Assembly: GCA_002346625.1 (NCBI GenBank)
Contig: DEAF01000006.1
Span: 1 to 36,662, forward strand
Length of the DNA stretch: 36,662 nt
Direction of reading: 5' to 3'
Source of the DNA: Gemmatimonadales bacterium UBA2989
GTDB taxonomy: Bacteria > Gemmatimonadota > Gemmatimonadetes > Longimicrobiales > Gaopeijiaceae
In this document: in pieces, positions 1 to 5,795 of the stretch
Position numbering within the stretch: the stretch's first letter is position 1
How the letters are laid out: every line of letters starts with the position of its first letter
Made by a program: the position numbers and the translations under genes
The notes under the pieces: model-generated
The model's database searches: none
Told to the model about the DNA's origin: nothing
Seen by the model: the letters and a program-made list of their open reading frames with translations, nothing else

Positions 1-158
1 TGCCCAAAAGATTTGACCCAACATCTATTAAGAATAAGCTGGAGGATCACAATATTTTTGTGTCACGAAGGGCAAATGCCCTAAGGATATCTCTACATGT
101 CTATAACGACGAAAACGATGTGGAAGCATTGCTCGATGCTCTGCGAGCATTTGCTTAG
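1..158 (+). CDS. Class V aminotransferase, C-terminal end (partial)
   Basis: Only the last 51 codons are in the window, read in the frame starting at base 3 and ending at the TAG at 156-158. The visible peptide (start PKRFDPTSIKNKLEDHNIFV, then SRRANALRISLHVYNDENDV) matches the usual C-terminus of class V PLP-dependent aminotransferases and cysteine desulfurase-like enzymes, where a small domain ends with a strand giving an 'R-I-S-x-H-x-Y-N' signature. The PLP lysine and substrate residues lie upstream of the window, so the reaction cannot be assigned. The gene converges on the DUF192 gene with a 27-bp gap. A second, more complete member of the superfamily lies at 31500-32777, but the two are not obviously linked. 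Confidence 0.75.
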   Translation, partial: PKRFDPTSIKNKLEDHNIFVSRRANALRISLHVYNDENDVEALLDALRAFA

Positions 159-185
159 CAAGGATCTGTAATTAAGGGGAAGCGT

Positions 186-695
186 TCATTTTTTCATTTC
201 AAGTTTCCCGAAAATTACTTCAGCGTAATCTCCCACTGTGATATTTTTCTCGGTTAGCCAGCCTTGCCTAACTTCCAGTGCGAACATAGCAGGTGATGTA
301 CTTACGTGATATTCTTCCGTCTGAGGTTCCATCTGTTGGATATCGACAATACGAAAGTTCACATCTAGAAAAGCTATATCGAGTGGGATGTAAGTATCCT
401 TCATCCAGAATGACTGATACCCCTCGTTTTCGAATACAAAGAGCATTCCGGTTCCGTCAGGAAGTTCTTCCCGAAACTGGAGCCCCTTACTGCGTTCAGC
501 AGAGGTATCCATAACCTCTACAACAAGGGTGTCAGACTCGAAAATCATAATAGCTGTTTTAGTCTGTGTAATTGTAGCACATGGATTTGTAATCTGTGCT
601 TCTGTCCAGGATAAAGACTTCTCTATATCAGGTGTGGCTGACAAGGGAAATAAAATAGACGAGGCCGCTTCAACGATGACTAAAAATATTTCCAT
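186..695 (-). CDS. DUF192 family exported protein
   Basis: A 169-residue protein whose residues about 50-165 fit the DUF192 fold: 'RSKGLQFREELPDGTGMLFV', then 'FWMKDTYIPLDIAFLD' and a closing 'GWLTEKNITVGD' strand. The N-terminus (MEIFLVIVEAASSILFPLSA) is hydrophobic and probably a signal peptide, as is usual for this family, so it likely acts in the periplasm or at the cell surface. The biochemical role of DUF192 is not established. The ATG at 693-695 is preceded by a GGGGTG SD-like stretch. It is transcribed divergently from the Trm112-like gene with about 60 bp between starts, so promoters for both must lie there. The family call is strong, the function unknown. Confidence 0.85.
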   Translation of the reverse strand: MEIFLVIVEAASSILFPLSATPDIEKSLSWTEAQITNPCATITQTKTAIMIFESDTLVVEVMDTSAERSKGLQFREELPDGTGMLFVFENEGYQSFWMKDTYIPLDIAFLDVNFRIVDIQQMEPQTEEYHVSTSPAMFALEVRQGWLTEKNITVGDYAEVIFGKLEMKK

Positions 696-754
696 ATCAC
701 CCCATAGATGGTAGATCTGTTAGATTTAATGGTCACCCTAAAGAAAACATTACC

Positions 755-1012
755 ATGGTTGATCCAGAACTTCTAGAAATTTTAGTCTGTCCAGAAACAA
801 AGCAGCAATTGCAGCAAGCAGATGCTGATTTGTTAAATCGTCTTAATCTTGCAATCCAATCTGGTCAAGTGGTGAACCGTGGCGGGCATAAGTTGGCAGA
901 TCGAGTAGAAGAAGGATTGATTCGCAAAGATGGCATGGTGTTGTATGTGGTCCAGGAAGATATTCCGATCATGCTTTTAGATGAGGCCATAGAAGTCCAA
1001 GATCTTTTTTAA
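755..1012 (+). CDS. Trm112-like (UPF0434) small protein
   Basis: An 85-residue protein beginning MVDPELLEILVCPETKQQL, the hallmark start of the Trm112/UPF0434 family. In eukaryotes and archaea Trm112 activates several methyltransferases; the bacterial members are mostly uncharacterised. The family often has a zinc ribbon, but here only one cysteine (C12, in 'LVCPETK') is visible, so metal binding is unlikely. A central insertion (about residues 22-58) separates the two conserved halves; the second half 'GLIRKDGMVLYVVQEDIPIM' is the typical terminal strand pair. The gene stands alone and is followed by the 396-bp gene-poor stretch. Confidence 0.8.
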   Translation: MVDPELLEILVCPETKQQLQQADADLLNRLNLAIQSGQVVNRGGHKLADRVEEGLIRKDGMVLYVVQEDIPIMLLDEAIEVQDLF

Positions 1013-1071
1013 TAGCGGTATCGTAGTATCTATCGCTCCTTTGAAAAAAAATACTAATAAGTTGACAACCT

Positions 1072-1181
1072 ATGAATTCTGTAAAATATCAGGATTTTGT
1101 CCTTTCAAGCTATTAAGTAAAACATCTACTGAATTTGAAGCACGTGATGTTATAGAAACTTCTACAATTTTTCAGATTTAA
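1072..1181 (+). pseudogene. Possible eroded glutaredoxin-like fragment
   Basis: With one frameshift near 1085, the stretch reads MNSVK then ISGFCPFKLLSKTSTEFEAR and DVIET before TAA at 1179-1181. This resembles the first beta-alpha-beta unit of a glutaredoxin (a 'FCPF' segment at the active-site position, then 'EFEARDV'), but lacks the second cysteine and several helix residues. The match is short and could be chance. If real it is a decayed gene and not functional. Confidence 0.25.
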
Positions 1182-1338
1182 AATTTCAGGATTACAAGGA
1201 AGATTAATTTATTGTAGTAAAACACTTTGTAGCTGTGGAGTAACACAAATTCAGAATGTTGCGAGTCCCTGGAGCGTAACGTAGGCTTAGGGAAGCCGTA
1301 ACGGACTAGCTGGAGTGCCGTACCGTGAGATTCATAAC

Positions 1339-1392
1339 CGCAGTAGCCATTCTTGGTTTGTACTTAAGTATCTATTGGGATATGGCAACATC
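1339..1392 (+). pseudogene. Fragment of sulfurtransferase gene (inverted copy)
   Basis: This 54-bp stretch is the reverse complement of 4760-4813 with a single mismatch (46 consecutive identical bases at 1339-1384). Read on the plus strand it encodes RSSHSWFVLKYLLGYGNI followed by TAA, the segment just after the active-site cysteine of the sulfurtransferase at 4676-5539. Neither flank is clearly homologous to that gene, so it is an orphan fragment. The near identity suggests a recent copying event. Confidence 0.85.
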
Positions 1393-1409
1393 TAAAATAA
1401 TCTTAAATA

Positions 1410-1763
1410 TCAGGACTGAAGAACACCTCCTGCGATACGGTCAGTTTTGGCAGCAGCGATAAAATCGTTTCGGTGGAGCCCTCGGATCTTGTGTGTCCAC
1501 CAGGTGACAGTGACACTCCCCCATTCTGTGAGCAGGGCAGGATGATGTCCTTCGGCCTCAGCAAGATCTCCTACTTGATTTGTAAAAGAGAGAGCCTCAG
1601 CAAAGTCGCTGAATAAAAAAGTCCTTTCCAGACGTTTGATCTCTTCTCGCTCAACTACTAGCCAATCGGGGATCTGAGTTCTCAGCATCTCTATCTCTGC
1701 TGGATCAACTCTCGGAGAACCCGTACGGCAAGCTTCACACTTCATTCCAGTTAACTCATCCAC
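1410..1763 (-). CDS. Pterin-4a-carbinolamine dehydratase
   Basis: A 117-residue protein with the family signature: 'EGHHPALLTEWGSVTVTWWT' and 'THKIRGLHRNDFIAAAKTD'. The histidine pair in EGHHP and the histidine in the TH-x-x-x-GL-x-x-x-D motif are the known catalytic set for dehydrating 4a-hydroxytetrahydropterin. The enzyme recycles pterin after aromatic amino acid hydroxylases, though many bacteria without such hydroxylases keep it and a link to molybdopterin metabolism has been proposed. The start is GTG at 1761-1763 with SD AAAGGAGG 9 bases upstream; the N-terminal extension has a C-x-x-C pair (KCEACRTG). It follows the CysO-MoeZ fusion gene by 73 bp on the same strand and may be co-transcribed. 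Confidence 0.9.
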   Translation of the reverse strand: MDELTGMKCEACRTGSPRVDPAEIEMLRTQIPDWLVVEREEIKRLERTFLFSDFAEALSFTNQVGDLAEAEGHHPALLTEWGSVTVTWWTHKIRGLHRNDFIAAAKTDRIAGGVLQS

Positions 1764-1836
1764 TTTTTTGTGCCTCCTTTAGATTTTTTTATTCGCACCC
1801 ATCCTACAACTCAAGGATCTTATAAATCCTTGTATC

Positions 1837-3306
1837 TCAATAGACTGGAAGGCTCGGGTCCACCCTTTCTGCCCATGCTAAAATACCACCATCCAAATTC
1901 CATATTTTCTTAAAGCCGGAGTCTTGGAGGATACGCAATGCTTTAGCACTTCTTACTCCCGATCTACAGTGGAGCACAATATTTTGAGCACTATCAAGCT
2001 CTCCGCTACGTTCAAGCAGCTCGTCGAGAGGAACCAGCTTAGATCCCAAATTTCCAAGATTTACAATATTCCATTCGTGAGGTTCTCTGACATCGACGAT
2101 GGTAATATCAGTTCCCCTTTCTAGCCAATTCTTTAGTTCTTCAGGGCTTATCTGTGGTATGCCGTCCTCGTCAGTATGAACATCACTACTGCTGGGAGTC
2201 ACGCCACAAAAGTTTTCGTAATCTATAAGTTCAGTCAGAGTCGGATCCTCACTACAAACCGGGCAATCCGGATTTTTTTTAAGTTTTAATTCTCGCCAAG
2301 AGAAGGCTAGCCCATCGAAGATGACCAGTCTTCCCACAAGCACATCACCTTTACCTAGAATCAATTTTATAGTCTCAAGTGCCTGCAAGGATCCAATAAT
2401 ACCTGGCAAAACACCAAGGACACCTCCTTCTGCACAGCTAGGAACCAGCCCCGGAGGAGGGGGCTCATGGAATAGGCAACGATAACAAGGCCCTATGGCT
2501 CCGTGAAAAACTGAAACTTGACCCTCAAACCGAAAGATAGAACCATAAACGTTCGGTTTACCAAGAATCACACACGCATCATTCACTAGATAACGAGTGG
2601 GGAAGTTATCAGTTCCGTCCACTACGATGTCGTATCCATCGAGGATGTCGAGAGCATTATCACTTGTGAGGCGAACTCCATGGGTTTCAATAGCTACGTT
2701 TGGATTAATTTCGTTCAATCGCTCGCTAGCTGATTCAAGCTTAGGTCTACCCACATCGCTAGTATTATGGAGTAGCTGACGCTGGAGATTGGTCTTATCT
2801 ACTACATCAAAGTCCACCAACCCCAGAGTTCCCACACCAGCTGCTGCCAGATAAAGCCCAAGAGGCGAACCCAAGCCACCTGTACCTATCAAAAGAACTC
2901 TTGCAGCTTTTAGTTTACATTGCCCATCCATAGCAACCTCGGGCATAATCAAATGACGGCTATAGCGTAGAACTTCTTCCTGTGAAAGTTTTGTCTTCTG
3001 ATTTATTGATGATGCCTTGGGAGAAAAGGCCAAACCTCCTGCGATACTTGGTACAATGCTTATAGAATCTCCTTCGGAAACAGGTGTCTCCTGTCCGTCC
3101 ATTTGAGGCACACGCTCATCATTAAGATAGACACTCACGAAGTTTCTTAAGGAACCTTCTTCAGTATATAAATGATGCTTTAAATCTGGATGGTTCTCGA
3201 CCAGATTACTGAATATTTCTCCAACGGTTTTTCCATTTAATTGGATCTCACCCGACCCATCGGTATACCTACGAAGGGCTGTAGGGATGTAAATCGTTAC
3301 GCTCAT
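1837..3306 (-). CDS. moeZ: CysO-like carrier / MoeZ-type E1 / rhodanese fusion
   Basis: One 489-residue polypeptide with three parts. Residues 1-91 are a ubiquitin-like sulfur carrier closely resembling mycobacterial CysO (start MSVTIYIPTALRRYT, ending IVPSIAGG with Gly90-Gly91). Residues about 105-345 are a MoeB/ThiF E1-like adenylyltransferase: ATP loop GTGGLG at 141-146, zinc cysteine pairs C274/C277 and C348/C351, and C291 in VPSCAEGG. Residues about 385-489 are a rhodanese domain with C447 in HCRSGVRS. The last two parts match the MoeZ layout, which adenylates and thiocarboxylates CysO and MoaD in mycobacteria. Start ATG 3304-3306 is chosen because it fits the CysO start exactly; it overlaps the end of the JAMM gene by 38 bp. 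The carrier's Gly-Gly is internal, not terminal, which is the striking feature. Confidence 0.93.
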   Translation of the reverse strand: MSVTIYIPTALRRYTDGSGEIQLNGKTVGEIFSNLVENHPDLKHHLYTEEGSLRNFVSVYLNDERVPQMDGQETPVSEGDSISIVPSIAGGLAFSPKASSINQKTKLSQEEVLRYSRHLIMPEVAMDGQCKLKAARVLLIGTGGLGSPLGLYLAAAGVGTLGLVDFDVVDKTNLQRQLLHNTSDVGRPKLESASERLNEINPNVAIETHGVRLTSDNALDILDGYDIVVDGTDNFPTRYLVNDACVILGKPNVYGSIFRFEGQVSVFHGAIGPCYRCLFHEPPPPGLVPSCAEGGVLGVLPGIIGSLQALETIKLILGKGDVLVGRLVIFDGLAFSWRELKLKKNPDCPVCSEDPTLTELIDYENFCGVTPSSSDVHTDEDGIPQISPEELKNWLERGTDITIVDVREPHEWNIVNLGNLGSKLVPLDELLERSGELDSAQNIVLHCRSGVRSAKALRILQDSGFKKIWNLDGGILAWAERVDPSLPVY

Positions 3307-3745
3307 TTTTGTCCTCAATAATTTGTTCTTCGTTAAACCGACTACGATCATCTGCCAGTCGCCATGATCTTATCGTTGAAGGTTTCCCAGCCCAAACTGG
3401 CACAATAATATAGCTGTACCACGGCCAGGCAGCTTTTCGATCGAAATCCGAGGGCTCACCTTTGTGATCAGGATGAGAATGATAAAAGCCTAACACTTCG
3501 AATCCAATCTGTGTTGCATGGATTTCAATGTCTCGAATCCTCTCAGAGGAAATCAAGTACATCCGTTCACGATGAACTTCGTTGGTATTCTTGACAGGAA
3601 TTACTTGCAATACCTGCCTAACAGAATCAGAACACATAGTTCCCAATAAAACCCCACAGCATTCTTCTGGATATTTATCACGTGCATCCTTTGCTATAAC
3701 TGCAAGGATTTCTGTCGAAATATGGAGAGTCACGGATTGTCTCAC
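3269..3745 (-). CDS. mec: Mec-type JAMM/MPN+ metallopeptidase
   Basis: A 158-residue single-domain protein with the zinc-peptidase JAMM motif: H89-S-H91-P...S99-D-F-D102, and the upstream catalytic glutamate in YPEECCG (residues 25-31). In Mycobacterium the homologue Mec cuts cysteine from the CysO-cysteine adduct made by CysM; related enzymes (QbsD) trim residues after a carrier's Gly-Gly. It lies between cysM and the CysO-MoeZ fusion gene, so the same job is very likely here, possibly with extra processing of the fusion. Start GTG at 3743-3745 gives a 4-bp GTGA overlap with the cysM stop; a TTG one codon earlier is possible. Confidence 0.9.
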   Translation of the reverse strand: MRQSVTLHISTEILAVIAKDARDKYPEECCGVLLGTMCSDSVRQVLQVIPVKNTNEVHRERMYLISSERIRDIEIHATQIGFEVLGFYHSHPDHKGEPSDFDRKAAWPWYSYIIVPVWAGKPSTIRSWRLADDRSRFNEEQIIEDKNERNDLHPYSPS

Positions 3746-4674
3746 CAAGCATCACTTAGGTAACGCTCTCCGCTATCAGGGAGAAGGGTTACAACTACTG
3801 AATCGGGTGGTGAATCAACTGCTAACCTTAAGGCTGCCGAAACATTGGCACCTCCCGAAACACCAGCCAAGCAACCTTCTTCTTGGGCGAGACAAAGTGT
3901 CATTTCTTGGGCTTCTTCGGTTGTAATACAAACAGTTTCGTCAGCGAGATCTGGATTATATATGCCTGGAATGATAGCTGAATCCAGATGCTTTGCTCCC
4001 TCAATCCCATGGAAAGGTGAAGAAGGCTGTACTGCAATTAGGCGGATTTTAGGATTAAGCTCTTTTAGTTTCATTCCAGTACCGATAAAACTTCCGGTTG
4101 TCCCCAACATTACAATCCAGTGGGTAACAGTACCACCAGTCTGTTCCCAAATTTCCATGGCAGTAGTACGATAGTGAGCACGCCAATTCTCTGGGTTATT
4201 GTACTGATCTGCATAGAAATATTGTTCTGGATAAGCACTCACACGCTTTCTTGCTTCCAAGATTGCACCATCAGACCCTTCCGCTGGATCGGTCTCAACT
4301 AAATGTGCCCCATATCTCTTTATTAATGTTTTTCGTTCATAGCTGGCATTTGCTGGAAGGCAAATCTCACAGCTATAACCCCGGGCAGCACAAAACATAG
4401 CGTATGCAATCCCTGTATTCCCTGAACTAGCATCTATAAGTGTCTTGTTTTTACATAACCTGCCATCAGCTTCCGCAGCACTAATAATCGCTTGTGCAGC
4501 TCTATCTTTAACACTTCCCCCGGGATTTTGGCTTTCGAGCTTTACGAATACACTAGCATGTTCAACCGAGCAAATTCGATGCAAGGGAACCAATGGAGTT
4601 CCTCCCACGGCCTCATCGATACTCTTGAATCTGGCAGGAACAAATTTGCCGTCAAATGTATCTTTTTCACACAT
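3742..4674 (-). CDS. cysM: CysM-type PLP-dependent cysteine synthase
   Basis: A 310-residue fold-type II PLP enzyme. The PLP lysine is K56 in PGGSVKDRAA; the substrate loop DASSGNTGIA (about 81-90) and the phosphate-cradle GTTGS are clear. In the CysO-dependent route CysM joins an activated serine (O-phosphoserine in mycobacteria) to the sulfur of thiocarboxylated CysO; ordinary family members use O-acetylserine and sulfide. The neighbours (CysO fusion, Mec, sulfurtransferase) favour the carrier-dependent reaction. Start ATG 4672-4674 lies 1 nt after the sulfurtransferase stop; an in-frame GTG at 4698 would add 8 residues overlapping that gene and is less likely. It could also be annotated cystathionine beta-synthase-like, but the context argues otherwise. 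Confidence 0.88.
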   Translation of the reverse strand: MCEKDTFDGKFVPARFKSIDEAVGGTPLVPLHRICSVEHASVFVKLESQNPGGSVKDRAAQAIISAAEADGRLCKNKTLIDASSGNTGIAYAMFCAARGYSCEICLPANASYERKTLIKRYGAHLVETDPAEGSDGAILEARKRVSAYPEQYFYADQYNNPENWRAHYRTTAMEIWEQTGGTVTHWIVMLGTTGSFIGTGMKLKELNPKIRLIAVQPSSPFHGIEGAKHLDSAIIPGIYNPDLADETVCITTEEAQEMTLCLAQEEGCLAGVSGGANVSAALRLAVDSPPDSVVVTLLPDSGERYLSDAW

Positions 4675-4675
4675 C

Positions 4676-5539
4676 CTAACTAAGATTCCCGGCTTCACCT
4701 AGCTCCACACTAGAGCCTACGAGATTGCCCCATTCAGTCCAAGATCCGTCATAATTTTTGATGTTGTCATATCCCAATAGATACTTAAGTACAAACCAAG
4801 AATGGCTACTGCGCTCACCTATCCGGCAGTACGTAATAATGGGTAGTTCTCCTGTGATACCACGCTCACTATATAATTCCGCCAGTTCTTCACGTGACTT
4901 AAAGGTGCCAAGGTCTTCTGTGACCGTCAGGCCCCACGGAATATTTAAGGCTCCAGGAATGTGTCCGCCTCGTTGACAAGTCTCAGGCAGGCCCGGGGGA
5001 GCAAGTATTTCTCCAGTGAACTCAGCCAGACTCCTTACATCCACAAGCTCAACTGCACTATTGTCAACTTGTTCCTGGACCTCAGAAAGGAACGCTCTTA
5101 AGGTTGGATCAGCATCATTAGCATGATATTCTGTGGCTGACACCAGGGGGAGCTCTGTGGTTAATTGTCTCCCCTCTGCTTGCCATTTTTTGCGACCACC
5201 ATCCATAAGCCTTACATCATCATGGCCATATACCTTAAGTTGCCAAAATGCCCAAGCCGCAAACCAATTGTTACTATCCCCATAAAGTACAATGGTGGAT
5301 TCATTATTGATGCCAGACTGGGATAGCAGGTATTCAATATCTCCCTTGGATAATATATCACGACGAACTTGGTCTGCGAGCTGAGTCTTCCAGCTCCATC
5401 CTATGGCACCAGTGATATGACCTTGATCGTAAAGTTCTGTGTCTACATTAACTTCTACAACGCTAATCCCATCATCGTTGATGTGATCATCAACCCACTG
5501 AGTCGTTACGAGAACTTCAGGATGGGCAAAATCAGACAT
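4676..5539 (-). CDS. sseA: Thiosulfate/3-mercaptopyruvate sulfurtransferase
   Basis: A 287-residue tandem rhodanese. The N-terminal domain (about 1-125) lacks a cysteine at its active loop (YGDSNNWFAAW), as usual; the C-terminal domain carries C238 in YCRIGERSSHSW, the loop that forms the persulfide. It is the first gene of the sulfur operon and is the likely source of persulfide sulfur for the rhodanese domain of the fusion protein encoded at the operon's other end. 'sseA' is used as a family symbol; thiosulfate versus mercaptopyruvate preference cannot be read with confidence. Start ATG at 5537-5539. A 54-bp segment (4760-4813) is duplicated in inverted orientation at 1339-1392. Confidence 0.9.
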   Translation of the reverse strand: MSDFAHPEVLVTTQWVDDHINDDGISVVEVNVDTELYDQGHITGAIGWSWKTQLADQVRRDILSKGDIEYLLSQSGINNESTIVLYGDSNNWFAAWAFWQLKVYGHDDVRLMDGGRKKWQAEGRQLTTELPLVSATEYHANDADPTLRAFLSEVQEQVDNSAVELVDVRSLAEFTGEILAPPGLPETCQRGGHIPGALNIPWGLTVTEDLGTFKSREELAELYSERGITGELPIITYCRIGERSSHSWFVLKYLLGYDNIKNYDGSWTEWGNLVGSSVELGEAGNLS

Positions 5540-5587
5540 AATTGGCCTCTTGGTTTTTTAGTGTTAGGGAGAACCAACCTGGAGAGA

Positions 5588-5619
5588 TAAAAAATCGCCC
5601 AGATCGGTTGACCGGGGCG
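5588..5619 (-). terminator. Intrinsic terminator or attenuator before the sulfur operon
   Basis: Read on the minus strand, CGCCC (5619-5615) pairs with GGGCG (5600-5596), with an inner CGG/CCG stem around a TCAA loop, followed at once by A and six T. This is a good rho-independent terminator. It lies about 175 nt after the nrdJ stop and about 55 nt before the sulfurtransferase ATG, so it either ends the nrdJ transcript or attenuates the sulfur operon. Confidence 0.65.
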
Positions 5620-5651
5620 GTTAGAGCTAGATTTTAAATTTCAGCCTATCA

Positions 5652-5721
5652 ACACACCCAGGTACACCTGGTACACGGACATGAACACCTACAGGTGCAG
5701 GTCGCTACTTTATGGGTGTGT
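5652..5721. promoter_or_regulatory. Nested-hairpin element between nrdJ and sulfur operon
   Basis: The outer arms ACACACCCA (5652-5660) and TGGGTGTGT (5713-5721) are perfect 9-bp complements. Two small perfect hairpins sit in the interval: CCAGGT-AC-ACCTGG (5658-5671, overlapping the outer left arm, so alternative pairings compete) and CACCT-AC-AGGTG (5686-5697). Such mutually exclusive pairing upstream of a terminator-like hairpin is typical of regulatory leaders. I could not match it to T-box, SAM or cobalamin riboswitch cores. Confidence 0.4.
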
Positions 5722-5795
5722 AATAATCTCATAGCTACAGTTTGAAATTTATATTAGATCGGTTTATTCAATTAATTAATATAATATCGTTTCTA

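Larger units (their letters stand above)
1013..1409. other. Gene-poor stretch with apparent gene debris
   Basis: About 396 bp with no intact reading frame. It holds three things worth naming: a possible eroded glutaredoxin-like reading frame at 1072-1181, a small perfect hairpin at 1284-1297 (GGCTT, loop AGGG, AAGCC), and a 54-bp copy of the sulfurtransferase gene in inverted orientation at 1339-1392. A sigma-70-like TTGACA occurs near 1062-1067 with an AT-rich segment about 16 bp later, but nothing intact lies downstream of it. I see no tRNA-like or known ncRNA pattern. Confidence 0.5.

Noticed and set aside
293..714. Two short plus-strand frames (293-514, 529-714) opposite the DUF192 gene
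   Set aside because: Both are antisense to a recognised protein family and have no domain or SD support.
1261..1338. Possible small structured RNA or group II intron domain in the gene-poor gap
   Set aside because: There is one 5-bp hairpin and some repeated GTAACG words, but no intron domain V, tRNA or tmRNA signature could be matched.
5588..5721. Cysteine T-box riboswitch before the sulfur operon
   Set aside because: A terminator and upstream structure are present, but the conserved T-box core (GGGTGGnACCGCG type) is not found on the minus strand.
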